Below are positions 7,813-18,869 of a stretch of 64,000 bases of DNA, in pieces. Where the stretch lies: contig NZ_CP026947.1 of the NCBI RefSeq assembly GCF_003065405.1, forward strand, positions 1,860,001 through 1,924,000, read 5' to 3'. Position numbers and translations under genes: made by a program. Position 1 is the first letter of the stretch. Every line of letters starts with the position of its first letter. A model generated the notes under the pieces. It saw only the letters and a program-made list of their open reading frames with translations, was not told the origin of the DNA and ran no database searches. Source of the DNA: Corynebacterium yudongzhengii (GTDB taxonomy: Bacteria; Actinomycetota; Actinomycetes; Mycobacteriales; Mycobacteriaceae).

Positions 7813-7953
7813 CTAAAACAACCCAATCAACCAGGCGACGAGAACGAGTCCCAGGAGCAGCCAGAGCGCCTGCGTCACCCGGGATTGCGGGTACTTGCGA
7901 CGCCGGCGGGGCAGCTCCTGGTCCTGCTTGCGAAGTTGTTCGGGGTTGGCCAT
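7813..7953 (-). CDS. Small single-pass membrane protein
   Basis: This is a 46-residue protein with a basic N-terminal half (a PRRRRK cluster near residue 16) followed by one hydrophobic helix (ALWLLLGLVLVAWLIGLF) at the C-terminus. It begins two bases downstream of the preceding small membrane protein gene, and both trail the peptidase gene, so the three look like one operon. The function is unknown. The in-frame continuation further upstream runs antiparallel to better-supported genes and is not used. Confidence 0.6.
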   Translation of the reverse strand: MANPEQLRKQDQELPRRRRKYPQSRVTQALWLLLGLVLVAWLIGLF

Positions 7954-7955
7954 GG

Positions 7956-8141
7956 CTACGAGTCTAGCGGTTGGTCGTCGGCACGAGATCCCCGGAGGCG
8001 TCGGTAGAGGGCGAGACCGTGGTTGGTGAGGGTGTCGAGGAGCCAGAGCAGCCCCGCGGCCCCTACCCCGGCGAGGGGGACGAGCACCAAGAGCGCGATG
8101 GCCATTTGGGCCCAGAGCGGGGCGTCGATGAGCCAGTTCAT
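7956..8141 (-). CDS. Small two-helix membrane protein
   Basis: The 61-residue protein has a hydrophobic segment at about 9-35 (APLWAQMAIALLVLVPLAGV and onward), probably one or two short helices, then a polar basic tail (YRRLRGSRADDQ). Its ATG overlaps the stop of the M3 peptidase gene (ATGA type), which indicates translational coupling. No family is recognised. Confidence 0.65.
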   Translation of the reverse strand: MNWLIDAPLWAQMAIALLVLVPLAGVGAAGLLWLLDTLTNHGLALYRRLRGSRADDQPLDS

Positions 8142-10198
8142 GAGGCGCTGTCCGTCTGCGTGCCGTAGAGTCCGCGCCGCTTGAGCAGGGCGGTGACGTC
8201 GCGGTCGTGGCCGGTGAAGGCTCGGAAGGCGGAGGCGAAGTCGCGGCCCGCGCCCTGCGAGAGGATGTGGGTGCGGAAGTGCTCGCCGGCGGCGCGGAGG
8301 TCATCGCGGCCGCGGAACCACTCGAAGCCGTCGGCGTCGAGAGCCTCGGCCCACAGGTAGGAGTAGTAGCCGGCCGAGTAGCCGCCGGCGAAGATGTGGT
8401 TGAAGTAGGTGGAGCGGTAGCGGGGGTGGAGGTCGTCGACGTCGAGGCCGGCGTCGAAAAGTGCGCGCTGTTCGAAGGCGTCGATGTCGTCGAGGGTGTG
8501 GATCTCGGCGGCCTCCTTCGGGCTCAACGAGTGCCACGCGAGGTCGATGATGGCGGCGGCGAGGTATTCGGCCGTCGCGAAGCCTTGGCCGAGTTTCTGC
8601 TGCTCGCGCACGGCCTCGAGGTAAGCCTCCGGGATGACCTCGCCGGTGTCGACGTGGCGGGCGTAGTGGCGCACGACGGCGTCGTCGAAAGCCCAATTCT
8701 CGTTGATCTGGGAGGGAAACTCTACCCAGTCGCGCGGGACGTTGGTGCCGCTAATCGACGGGTACCGCACGTCCGACAGCAGCCCGTGCAGCGCGTGGCC
8801 GAACTCGTGGAACAAGGTGGTGACTTCGTCGATGGTCAACAGGGGCTGCGAGCCGTCGGTGGGCATGCTGATGCTCAAGACGTTGACCACGACGGGATAG
8901 GAGTCGGTGAGGTGGGCTTGGTCGCTAAACGACGACATCCAGGCCCCACCGCGCTTCGAGTCGCGGGCGGAGTAGTCGGTGAGCAGCAGGCCGAGGCCGC
9001 GGCCGTCGTGGTCGGTGACCTCCCAGATGTCGACGTCGTCGCGGTAGGCCTCGAGGTCCTCACGCAGGGTGACGGTGATGCCGTAGAGGAGCTGCGCGGC
9101 GTAGAAGACGCCGTCGACGAGTACCTGGCGCAGCGGGAAGTAGGCGCGGACGTCGTCGTCGGTGACACCCTGCTGTTCCTCGCGCAGGCGGGCGGCGTGG
9201 TAGGGCCAGTCGGCGGCGGTGATCTCCCCGCCGGCGCGCTCGGCGGCGAACTTGTGCTCGGCGGCGGCGTTGGCGCTGGCCGCGGGGGCGAGATCGGTGA
9301 GCAGGGCGCGGGCGGCGTCGGCATCTGGGGCGGTCTCTTCGGCGATGACCAGATCCGCGTGGGTGTCGTAGCCGAGCAGGCGGGCCTTCTCAGCGCGCAG
9401 GCGCACGGTCTCCAGCAGCACCTCGACGTTGGATCCCCGCCCGCGGGCCAGGGAGGCATCCAGCACCCGGGCGCGGGCGGAGGCGTCGCGCAGCTCGGAC
9501 AGCGCGGACTGGACTGTCGGCAACTCGACGGGCAAAACCCACTGCTCGGTCTCCGGGTCGTAGAGGGCGTCGATGCGCGCCGGGCTGAGGCCGGCGAGTT
9601 CTTCGGCGGAGTCGAAACGCACGGCGAGCTCGTTGGTATCGCGTAAAAGGTTGCGCCCGAAGGTTTCGGAAAGCTCGGCCAGCCGGGCGTTGATCTGCGC
9701 GAGGCGGGCGTTGATCTGCGCGAGGCGGGCGTTGATCTGCGCGAGGCGGGCACGGTCCTTATCGTCCAATCCCGCCCCGCGCTGGCGGAAACGGGTGCAC
9801 AGCAGCTCGTGGAGGCGGCGGGATTGCTCGTCGTCGGGAACGTCGATATCGCGCACGCGCTGGTAGAGCTCTGGGTCAGCGAAGATCTCGTCGGTGTGCC
9901 GGGACAGCTGCGGGATGATGTCTGCGGCGACCTCGTCGAAGGCTTCCGTGTGGTCGGTGCCCTGCAGATTGAAAAACCAGCTGAGGGCGCGCTGAAGCAC
10001 CTGCCCGGAGGCCTCGAGTGCTTCGACGGTGTTTGCCCAGGTGGGCGTTCCTTGGGCCCGGATCTCCTCGACCTCGCGGCGCTGCTCTGCGATGCCGGTG
10101 CGCACGGCGGGGGTGACGTCGGCAAGCGTGATCGACGCGAACTCCGGCAGGCCGTACGGCAGCTGGGATGGGTGGGTGAAGGGGTTCTTATTAACCAT
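8138..10198 (-). CDS. dcp: M3-family metallopeptidase (peptidyl-dipeptidase Dcp / oligopeptidase A type)
   Basis: This is a cytoplasmic zinc peptidase that trims short peptides. At 686 residues it has the family length and carries the zinc motif HEFGHALH near residue 467, with the third ligand expected in the ENWAFD region shortly after. The C-terminal part (FNHIFAGGYSAGYYSYLWAE) is the conserved substrate-binding loop of M3 enzymes. Odd feature: residues about 151-172 are a seven-residue unit (AQINARL) repeated three times in a helix that normally has one copy. Dcp and OpdA cannot be told apart here. Confidence 0.9.
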   Translation of the reverse strand: MVNKNPFTHPSQLPYGLPEFASITLADVTPAVRTGIAEQRREVEEIRAQGTPTWANTVEALEASGQVLQRALSWFFNLQGTDHTEAFDEVAADIIPQLSRHTDEIFADPELYQRVRDIDVPDDEQSRRLHELLCTRFRQRGAGLDDKDRARLAQINARLAQINARLAQINARLAELSETFGRNLLRDTNELAVRFDSAEELAGLSPARIDALYDPETEQWVLPVELPTVQSALSELRDASARARVLDASLARGRGSNVEVLLETVRLRAEKARLLGYDTHADLVIAEETAPDADAARALLTDLAPAASANAAAEHKFAAERAGGEITAADWPYHAARLREEQQGVTDDDVRAYFPLRQVLVDGVFYAAQLLYGITVTLREDLEAYRDDVDIWEVTDHDGRGLGLLLTDYSARDSKRGGAWMSSFSDQAHLTDSYPVVVNVLSISMPTDGSQPLLTIDEVTTLFHEFGHALHGLLSDVRYPSISGTNVPRDWVEFPSQINENWAFDDAVVRHYARHVDTGEVIPEAYLEAVREQQKLGQGFATAEYLAAAIIDLAWHSLSPKEAAEIHTLDDIDAFEQRALFDAGLDVDDLHPRYRSTYFNHIFAGGYSAGYYSYLWAEALDADGFEWFRGRDDLRAAGEHFRTHILSQGAGRDFASAFRAFTGHDRDVTALLKRRGLYGTQTDSAS
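9685..9748 (-). repeat. In-frame 21-bp tandem repeat inside the M3 peptidase gene
   Basis: A 21-bp unit (GGGCGTTGATCTGCGCGAGGC on the plus strand is one phase) occurs three times without interruption, encoding AQINARL three times. The copies are identical at the base level, which points to recent expansion, and the length keeps the frame. Confidence 0.9.
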
Positions 10199-10236
10199 GA
10201 CCCGCCATCGTAACCACTTGCCTAGTATGGGCGTGC

Positions 10237-11535
10237 ATGAGCGCCACCACGATCGTCACCTGCCCCGCCGGCACGATCACCGGGATCACCCCCGGCGATG
10301 GCACCCGCCGCTTCCACTCGATCCCCTACTCCGAGCTCGAAAGCCCCTATGCCGACCCTCGCCCGCGCCGCGGCGGCGAGGAGATCGATGCGACCGTCGC
10401 CCGCCCCGAGGCCATCGCTCTCAGCGTGACCTGCCCGGATACCGCCACCCGCGATAAGCCGGTCGTCGTTTATATCCACGGCGGGCGCTTCGAGGAGGGC
10501 ACCCACGAGGACCCGCGTGTCGACGGCGCCCTGTACTCCTCCGACGTCATCGTCGTCCAGATCGGCTACCGGGTGATGCTGGAGGGTCTGGCCCGCTTCC
10601 ACGACGACGAACCAAATCGCTACCGCGCCATCGACGACTGCCTCATCGGGCTGGAGTGGGTGCAGAAGAACATCGAGTCTTTCGGCGGCGATCCCACCAA
10701 CGTCACGCTCGTGGGCCAGTCGGCGGGCGCGAGTATCGCGGCGTGGATGTGCCGGCGTGATCACTACCGCGGCGCTTTTCGACGCGTCCTCGCCGCCTCC
10801 GCCTCCTTCCCGCGCCGCGGATGGCACGACCGAAAGAAGCTGCTGCGCGGCATGCTCGGCAAGCCGCTGACCCGCGCGGCGTTGACGAAAGTCAACGATC
10901 GAAAGACCGCCAAGGCCTACGGGCGCTTCCGCACCCTGGCGGGCACCGACATCGCGCTCGGCCCGTGGCCGCTGGAGACGGCCGCGATGGCGGACGTCGA
11001 TATCGTGGTGACCACCACGCGCGACGAGCTCTACCACGAACCGTCGGTGCGCTGGCTCGACGAACACGGCCTGGGCCCTGCCATGGCGCGCCTCTCCGCG
11101 CGGGCCCTGGGCCTTTCAGGCACCACCGCCACCTACCTCGAGGCCGCCCGCGCGATCGACCCCGACCGCCTCGGCGGCCGGCTCATCGGTGATGCGGTGA
11201 TCAGGCGCTGGTCGCAATACCTCGCCGACGGCGCCCCGGGGCGGGTCTGGATGGCGGAGTTTAGGGGCGTCGATAAGCCTGCTCTACACTGCGCCGAGCT
11301 GGCGCCGCTGTTCGCCTCCGGCGGTTGTTCCGCCGAGCACCCGCTGCACCGCTGGCTCGTCGAGTTCGCGCGCACGGGCGAGCCCGGCTGGCAGCCCTAT
11401 CACGAAGACACCGGCCGCCAGGCGATGGATATTTCGCTTGTCGACGGCCAGTTCACCCCCACCCGCGACCCCCTGCGGTATGTGCGCCTGGCGTTTCCGG
11501 ATGCTTATTCGGCTAAGGCTTTGCGCAAGCGATGA
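10237..11535 (+). CDS. Type-B carboxylesterase
   Basis: This is an alpha/beta-hydrolase of 432 residues. It has the oxyanion segment YIHGG near residue 78 and the nucleophile elbow GQSAGAS near 164, within the family pattern FGGDPTNVTLVGQSAG. The substrate is unknown. Its 5' end is only 38 bp from the divergent peptidase start, so the two share a promoter region. Its 3' end overlaps the convergent idi gene by 31 bp. Confidence 0.88.
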   Translation: MSATTIVTCPAGTITGITPGDGTRRFHSIPYSELESPYADPRPRRGGEEIDATVARPEAIALSVTCPDTATRDKPVVVYIHGGRFEEGTHEDPRVDGALYSSDVIVVQIGYRVMLEGLARFHDDEPNRYRAIDDCLIGLEWVQKNIESFGGDPTNVTLVGQSAGASIAAWMCRRDHYRGAFRRVLAASASFPRRGWHDRKKLLRGMLGKPLTRAALTKVNDRKTAKAYGRFRTLAGTDIALGPWPLETAAMADVDIVVTTTRDELYHEPSVRWLDEHGLGPAMARLSARALGLSGTTATYLEAARAIDPDRLGGRLIGDAVIRRWSQYLADGAPGRVWMAEFRGVDKPALHCAELAPLFASGGCSAEHPLHRWLVEFARTGEPGWQPYHEDTGRQAMDISLVDGQFTPTRDPLRYVRLAFPDAYSAKALRKR

Positions 11536-12068
11536 TCGGCCAGCTCCTCGACCAGCCACGGGGAAAACGCGCCCGGCGCGGCATCGACGGCGTCCATGAG
11601 CCGGGCCGGGGTGATCTCGAAGTGGGAGTCGACCTCCTCGGGGTTCGGGGTAACCGTGGCGCCGGGTCGCAGCCTCACGGTGTAGACGGGGCAGATCTCC
11701 CACTCGACGATGCCGGAGGAATCCGTGGCACGGTAGCGGAAATCGCCCAGCACCTCGGTGATCTCGGCGATGGCTTCCTCAGCGATGCCGAGTTCGAACC
11801 CGGCGCGGCGGATCACGGCATCGCGGGTGGATTCTGCGGGCAGCGGGTGTCCGCAAAAGCTGTTGGTCCACACCCCCGGCCAGGTGATTTTGCTCAGCGC
11901 GCGGCGGGTCAGAACAGTGGTGCCCTCATGGGTGAGCAGGTAGGCCGAAAAGGCGAAGTGCAGAGGGGTATCAGCAGTGTGCACCTCGCTTTTGACGGCG
12001 GTGCCGGCGGGCCGTCCGTGCTCATCGGCAAGGACAACTAGTTCCGGGGCAGGCTGCGGGGAATTCAC
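11505..12068 (-). CDS. idi: Isopentenyl-diphosphate delta-isomerase (type I)
   Basis: Idi interconverts isopentenyl and dimethylallyl diphosphate for isoprenoid synthesis. The 187-residue Nudix-fold protein shows the catalytic cysteine in NSFCGHP (near 70) and the catalytic glutamate in the VEWEICPVY segment (near 120). The metal-binding histidines lie in LHFAFS and CGHP. It stands alone, convergent with the carboxylesterase gene and separated from the lipoprotein gene by 21 bp on the same strand. Confidence 0.93.
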   Translation of the reverse strand: MNSPQPAPELVVLADEHGRPAGTAVKSEVHTADTPLHFAFSAYLLTHEGTTVLTRRALSKITWPGVWTNSFCGHPLPAESTRDAVIRRAGFELGIAEEAIAEITEVLGDFRYRATDSSGIVEWEICPVYTVRLRPGATVTPNPEEVDSHFEITPARLMDAVDAAPGAFSPWLVEELADHRLRKALAE

Positions 12069-12089
12069 ATATCTCCGATCAGGATGCTT

Positions 12090-12644
12090 CTAGATAACGA
12101 GGTTACCGTCCCAGATCACGTTGCCGATTTCGAATTCGGCGTCGTAGAGGTTCGGGCGGCTGACCTCGAAGGTGAAGTGCAGGTTCGTCGTCGCCCCGAC
12201 ACCTAGCGGGCGGTCGAGCGGCACTTGCAGCGGCGGGGCGCCTTCGGGGAGTTCGGTCTCAAAGAGCGGGGCTTCCTCCTGGTCGCCGCCGAGGGCGTAG
12301 CGCAGGCTGGGCTCGCCGATCGCTTCCGGGTCCAGCGGTTCTTCGTTCTCGTTGGTCACCGCGACGGTGACGACGGTGCCGCCGTAGTTACCCGCGCGGG
12401 TTCCCTGGAAATGCCAGGTCACGCCCAAACCGGGGTCCTCGACGGGGCCGGTGATCTCCTCTGGGCGCACCGGGTCGATGTCCTCGGCCGCGGCGGTGGG
12501 GGTCTCGGAGGTGGTCACGCTCAGCTCGCCGCCCGGGGACACCTGGTCGACGGTATCGCCGTCGGCGCAGGCGACCAGCAGGCTCGTTGCCGTCAGTGCG
12601 CCGACGAGGGCGGCGGTTCTACGGGTGCGGACGTGCACTGTCAT
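12090..12644 (-). CDS. Secreted lipoprotein of unknown function
   Basis: From the ATG at 12644 (GGAAGG just upstream) the 184-residue protein has a basic start (TVHVRTRRTA), a hydrophobic core and the lipobox LLVAC, so it should be lipidated at that cysteine and held on the outer face of the membrane. The mature part is acidic and likely a beta-sandwich (TVVTVAVTNENEEPLDPEAI), resembling domains in other actinobacterial lipoproteins. No specific function can be given. The gene may be read together with idi downstream. Confidence 0.75.
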   Translation of the reverse strand: MTVHVRTRRTAALVGALTATSLLVACADGDTVDQVSPGGELSVTTSETPTAAAEDIDPVRPEEITGPVEDPGLGVTWHFQGTRAGNYGGTVVTVAVTNENEEPLDPEAIGEPSLRYALGGDQEEAPLFETELPEGAPPLQVPLDRPLGVGATTNLHFTFEVSRPNLYDAEFEIGNVIWDGNLVI

Positions 12645-12762
12645 ATGACCTTCCCGGGCGGAACTGGTTATGGGGGCTCGACTATCGTGCAAAGTCTAGC
12701 CTGCCCACACTGCCTAGTCATCAACGCCCAGTGGAACCGTCCACCGGCTTCAGCGGAGGATC

Positions 12763-14634
12763 ATGAGTTCTCTCGTTTCCATCCTGCGCAGCGCCTCGGC
12801 GCTGTGGCCTTATTACCTCGGCATCTTCCTGTCCGCGGCGCTCGTCGCCGGTCTCGGTATGGTCTCGCCGTTCATCGTGCGCGAGGCCACCGACACCATC
12901 GTCGCAGCGGTCTCCGGCCAGGTGGCCACCGAGGCGGTCGTGCAGACAATCATCTGGCTGGCGATCGGGCTCTTGGTCGCGGACCTGCTGCACACGCTGG
13001 TACAAAACCTCGGCGGCTACATTGGCGATGTGATGGGTGCGCGGCTGCGCCAGATCCTGTCGACGCGCTACTACGCCCAGCTGTTGTCCGTGCCGCAGAA
13101 GTACTTCGACAACCAGGTCACGGGCACGATCATCGCCCGGCTGGACCGTTCGATCACCTCGGTCACCCAGTTTCTGCAGTCCTCGGCGAACACGTTTGTG
13201 CCGATGATCCTGCAGGTGGTGGCGATTCTCATCGTCACCACCTTCTACTACTGGCCGCTGACGCTGCTGTTGTGCCTGCTCTTTCCCGTCTACCTGTGGC
13301 TCACCGCGAAGACGTCCACGCGCTGGCAGGCGCACGAGGCGGAGAAGAATCGCCAGATCGATCTCGCCAACGGCCGTTTTTCGGAGACCGTCAGCCAGGC
13401 GAAGGTGGTCAAGTCCTTCGTCGCCGAGGCCCGCGAGCTCACCGACTTCGGCGAGCGTTATGCGCGCACAGTTCAGATCACCCGGCCGCAGTCCTCGTGG
13501 TGGCACCGGATGGATTCCGCCCGCGGCGCCGCGATGGCGATCATCTTCTTCGGCATCTACCTGGTGATCTTCTCGCGCACCCTGCAGGGGCATTTCACCA
13601 TCGGCGATATGGTGATGCTCATCCAGCTGGTCCAGATGGCCAAGCAGCCGGTGTTCATGATGAGCTTCATGGTCGACGCCGCCCAGCGCGCCATCGCCGG
13701 CTCGCGGGATTACTTCCGCGTCATGGCGGAAGAGGCCGAAAAGACCGCGAACCCGGAGATCGTCGCCGCCACCGAAGCCTCCCAGGCCCCGCGCATCGAG
13801 CACGCTCACCCGCAGGCGCTGCGCCCGCTGCCGCAGAAGCCGGTCATCGAGCTCGATGACGTCACGTTCGCCTACGAAAAAGGCCACCCGGTGCTGCGCG
13901 AGGTGTCTTTTTCCGCCTCCGAGGGCGAGAAGATCGCGCTGGTCGGCGAGTCGGGTGGCGGCAAATCGACGATCGTGAACCTGCTGCTCGGGCTCTACCC
14001 GCTGTCCGAGGGCACCCTGCGACTGTGCGGGCGCGATGTCAGCGAGGTCGACGCGGCCACGCTGCGCGCCTCCGTCGGGGTGGTCTTCCAGGAGCCTTAT
14101 CTCTTTTCGGGCACCGTGCGCGAGAACATCGCCTACGGGCGGCCCCAGGCCAGCGAGGAGGAGATCGTCGACGTCGCGAAGCGAGCCAACGCGCACCAGT
14201 TCATCATGGAGTTTCCCGCAGGCTATGACACCGTCATCGGCGAGCGGGGCCTGCGGTTATCCGGCGGGCAGAAGCAGCGCGTCTCGGTGGCTCGGGCGAT
14301 GCTCAAGGACGCCCCGGTGCTGGTGCTCGACGAGGCGACCTCCGCGCTGGATACCAAGGCCGAGCGCGCGGTGCAGGCGGGCCTCGACGAGCTGATGAAG
14401 AATCGCACCACCTTGATCATCGCGCATCGCTTGTCGACGATCGCCGGCGTCGACACCATCGTGACCTTGCAGGGCGGGCGTGTCGACGAGATCGGCAGCC
14501 CGGATCAGCTCGCCGCGGCCGGCGGCATCTACGCCGAACTGCTGGCGCTGACGGCGTCGAGCTCCTCGGCGGATCGCGCCCGGCTGAAGCGCTTCGGTTT
14601 TCTCGCCGACGGGGAGGAACCGGAGCGCGGGTAG
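12763..14634 (+). CDS. ABC exporter with fused permease and ATPase domains
   Basis: This is a 623-residue half-transporter. Six membrane helices span about residues 15-310, followed by a nucleotide-binding domain with Walker A GESGGGKST (near 408), signature LSGGQKQR (near 509) and Walker B VLVLDEATSALD (near 530). A clear GGAGGATC ribosome site precedes the ATG. Proteins of this type export lipids, drugs or peptides; the substrate here is unknown. The aecD gene begins 10 bp after the stop. Confidence 0.92.
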   Translation: MSSLVSILRSASALWPYYLGIFLSAALVAGLGMVSPFIVREATDTIVAAVSGQVATEAVVQTIIWLAIGLLVADLLHTLVQNLGGYIGDVMGARLRQILSTRYYAQLLSVPQKYFDNQVTGTIIARLDRSITSVTQFLQSSANTFVPMILQVVAILIVTTFYYWPLTLLLCLLFPVYLWLTAKTSTRWQAHEAEKNRQIDLANGRFSETVSQAKVVKSFVAEARELTDFGERYARTVQITRPQSSWWHRMDSARGAAMAIIFFGIYLVIFSRTLQGHFTIGDMVMLIQLVQMAKQPVFMMSFMVDAAQRAIAGSRDYFRVMAEEAEKTANPEIVAATEASQAPRIEHAHPQALRPLPQKPVIELDDVTFAYEKGHPVLREVSFSASEGEKIALVGESGGGKSTIVNLLLGLYPLSEGTLRLCGRDVSEVDAATLRASVGVVFQEPYLFSGTVRENIAYGRPQASEEEIVDVAKRANAHQFIMEFPAGYDTVIGERGLRLSGGQKQRVSVARAMLKDAPVLVLDEATSALDTKAERAVQAGLDELMKNRTTLIIAHRLSTIAGVDTIVTLQGGRVDEIGSPDQLAAAGGIYAELLALTASSSSADRARLKRFGFLADGEEPERG

Positions 14635-14644
14635 GGTGTGGGAC

Positions 14645-15781
14645 ATGGATTTCCCGACACTGAATCAGCTTAAGGAACGCTCCACCCGCAAGTGGACCAC
14701 CTACGACGAGGACGTGATCCCGCTGTGGATCGCCGAGAGCGACTTCGCCACCGCCCCGCATGTGCTGGCCACGATCAAGGAGCGGGTCGAGAAGGAGTCC
14801 TTCGGCTACACCCCGTCGAACTCCCAGCTGCCGCAGGCGCTGTCGGACTTCTACGACCGGCGCTACGGCTACCGCCCGGATCCGGCGATGGTCGTGCCGA
14901 TCCCCGATGTGGTCCGCGGCATGCTGCTGGCCATCCAGCACCTGACGCGCGAGGATTCGGCCGTGGTCGTGCCGGTGCCGATCTACCCGCCGTTTCTGCA
15001 GCTGCCGAAGGCAGCCGGGAGGCAGAAGATCGAGGTGGATTCCCGGGAGGGCATCGACCTCGCGGCCGTGGAGCGGGCTTTCGCCGACGGCGCCGGCTCC
15101 ATCTTGCTGGCCAATCCCACCAACCCGCTGGGCGTGGTGTACTCGGAAGACTTCCTGTGCGAGCTCACCGAGCTGGCGGCGCGTTATGACGCGCGCGTCA
15201 TCGTCGACGAGATCCACGCCCCGCTGGTCTACGAGGGCAGCCACACCGTCGCCGCCTCCGTCAGCGACACCGCCGCCCGGGTGTGCGTGACCGCCACCGC
15301 CATCTCCAAGGCCTGGAACGTGGCGGGACTGAAGTGCGGCCAGCTGATCTTTAGCAATGAGAAGGACAAGGAGGTCTGGGACTCGCTGACCGGCGTGACC
15401 AAGGACGGCACCGGCACCCTCGGTGTCTTCGCCGCCGAGGCGTGCTACCGCGACGACTCCTCCTTCCTCGACGACCAAGTGGCGTATCTGGCGCAGACGC
15501 GGACATGGCTCGTCGAGAAGCTCGAAGAGGCCGTGCCGGGCATTCGCTGCACCGTGCCGCAGGCCACCTACCTCATGTGGCTGGACTTTTCTGACACCGC
15601 GATCGGCGCGGAGCAGAAGCCGGCGCAGTGGCTGCGCGAGCACGCGCGGGTGGCGCTCAACGAGGGCGTGACCTTCGGCGCCTACGGGGCGCACCACGCC
15701 CGGTTGAACTTCGCCACCTCCCGCGAGATCCTCAGCGAGGCCGTCGACAGGATCGCCGCCGCGGTGCGCGACGCTGAGTAG
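14645..15781 (+). CDS. aecD: MalY/PatB-family C-S lyase, AecD-like cystathionine beta-lyase
   Basis: This is a PLP enzyme of fold type I, 378 residues. The lysine that binds PLP is in TATAISKAWNVAG (near 231). The segments DEIHAPLVYEG and NPLGVVYSE are strongly reminiscent of C. glutamicum AecD, which cleaves cystathionine and aminoethylcysteine to pyruvate, ammonia and a thiol. The ATG at 14645 is preferred over an in-frame codon 9 nt earlier. It directly follows the ABC exporter gene. In some corynebacteria such C-S lyases also release odour thiols; that is not testable here. Confidence 0.88.
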   Translation: MDFPTLNQLKERSTRKWTTYDEDVIPLWIAESDFATAPHVLATIKERVEKESFGYTPSNSQLPQALSDFYDRRYGYRPDPAMVVPIPDVVRGMLLAIQHLTREDSAVVVPVPIYPPFLQLPKAAGRQKIEVDSREGIDLAAVERAFADGAGSILLANPTNPLGVVYSEDFLCELTELAARYDARVIVDEIHAPLVYEGSHTVAASVSDTAARVCVTATAISKAWNVAGLKCGQLIFSNEKDKEVWDSLTGVTKDGTGTLGVFAAEACYRDDSSFLDDQVAYLAQTRTWLVEKLEEAVPGIRCTVPQATYLMWLDFSDTAIGAEQKPAQWLREHARVALNEGVTFGAYGAHHARLNFATSREILSEAVDRIAAAVRDAE

Positions 15782-15802
15782 TTTTCTCTACGCTGGGTGG
15801 CT

Positions 15803-17616
<1,814 letters not shown>

Positions 17617-17617
<1 letters not shown>

Positions 17618-18789
17618 TGAGCCTGCAAGAAATGCTCAAAAACGCCCGTTTCTATGGCGCGAAGTCGGAGCCCATCGACGATATCGAGACCGTCGCCTCC
17701 GCCCCGGCCGTCGGCGGCACCCTAAAGATCGTCGCTGTCACCCACGGCGGGGTGCGCGATCTCTACCAGGTGCTCGTCGATGAGGACGGCCGCGATGTGC
17801 TTGGCGACGACGCCGTCGCCACCGAGTACGGCCAAGCGCTCGCCGCCGGGGTGCCCGCGGGGCTGGGGACCTTGCACGGCGATATCGGGATGATCGAGGA
17901 CACCGACACCGGCTCGGCGTTGCAGGGCGAGCAGTCGAACACCTCGCTGGTCTTTCGCGACGCTGCCACCGGCGCCGGCACGATCATGGTGAAGGTCTTT
18001 CGCCGGCTGGAGCCGGGGCTCTCACCCGATGTGGAGTTGCTCAGCCAGATCCCGGAGTGCGAGAACATCGCCGCCGTGCGCGGCTGGGTGAGCCACCGGA
18101 TCGGCGAGGAGGAATACACCTTGGCGATGGCGCAGGACTACGTCGCCGGCGGACGCGACGGCTTCGAGCGCGCGTTGAGCTTCGCCGCCGAGGGGCGCTC
18201 CTTTGCCGCCGAGGCCCGCCTTTTGGGTGCCGCGATGCGCACCGTGCACGACCACCTCGCCGAAGCCTTCGGCACGCATGCCGTCCCCGGCACCGAGATC
18301 ACCTCCCGCCTGCGAGATAAGGCCGCAGAGCACCTGGGCCGCGTCGATAAGCTCGCCGACTACCGCGACGCCGTGCTGAGCCGCTATGACGCGCTGGCCG
18401 ACGACGAGGTCACCGTCCAGCGCATCCACGGCGATCTGCATTTGGGTCAGGTGCTGCGTACGGCAGATCGCTTCGTGCTCATCGACTTCGAGGGCGAGCC
18501 GGCGCGACCGCTGGCTGAGCGGCGCCTGCCAGATTCCCCGCTGCGCGATGTCGCCGGAATGCTACGATCGCTGGATTATGCCGCGCACCTCCCCGGTGGC
18601 CACGTCGATGCGGCGCAGTGGGTGAAAGAATCCACCGCGGCGCTGCTCGAGGGCTACGGCATCTCCCCGTCCCCGCTGTTGGATGCATACCTGCTGGATA
18701 AAGCGCTGTACGAGGTGAATTACGAGCTCAACAACCGCCCGGACTGGGCCGGGATCCCCCTCGATGCGCTCGCCCGCATCATGGGGTGA
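17617..18789 (+). CDS. mak: Maltokinase
   Basis: Mak phosphorylates maltose from TreS to maltose-1-phosphate. The 390-residue protein has an aminoglycoside-phosphotransferase-like kinase fold with the catalytic loop RIHGDLHLGQV (near 269) and the metal-binding LIDFEGEP (near 289). The ATG at 17617 shares a base with the treS stop, so the two are translationally coupled. The downstream GlgE enzyme that uses the product is not in the window. Confidence 0.92.
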
Positions 18790-18869
18790 GAAATAGCGTT
18801 TCGCCAGATGGGATGATCCGGGTAGTGTGATGTGAAACGACTCACGATCACTTGGAATGAGGAACTCCC

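Noticed and set aside
8207..9646. 479-residue open frame on the plus strand
   Set aside because: It lies antisense to the M3 peptidase gene and is an artefact of high GC at third positions.
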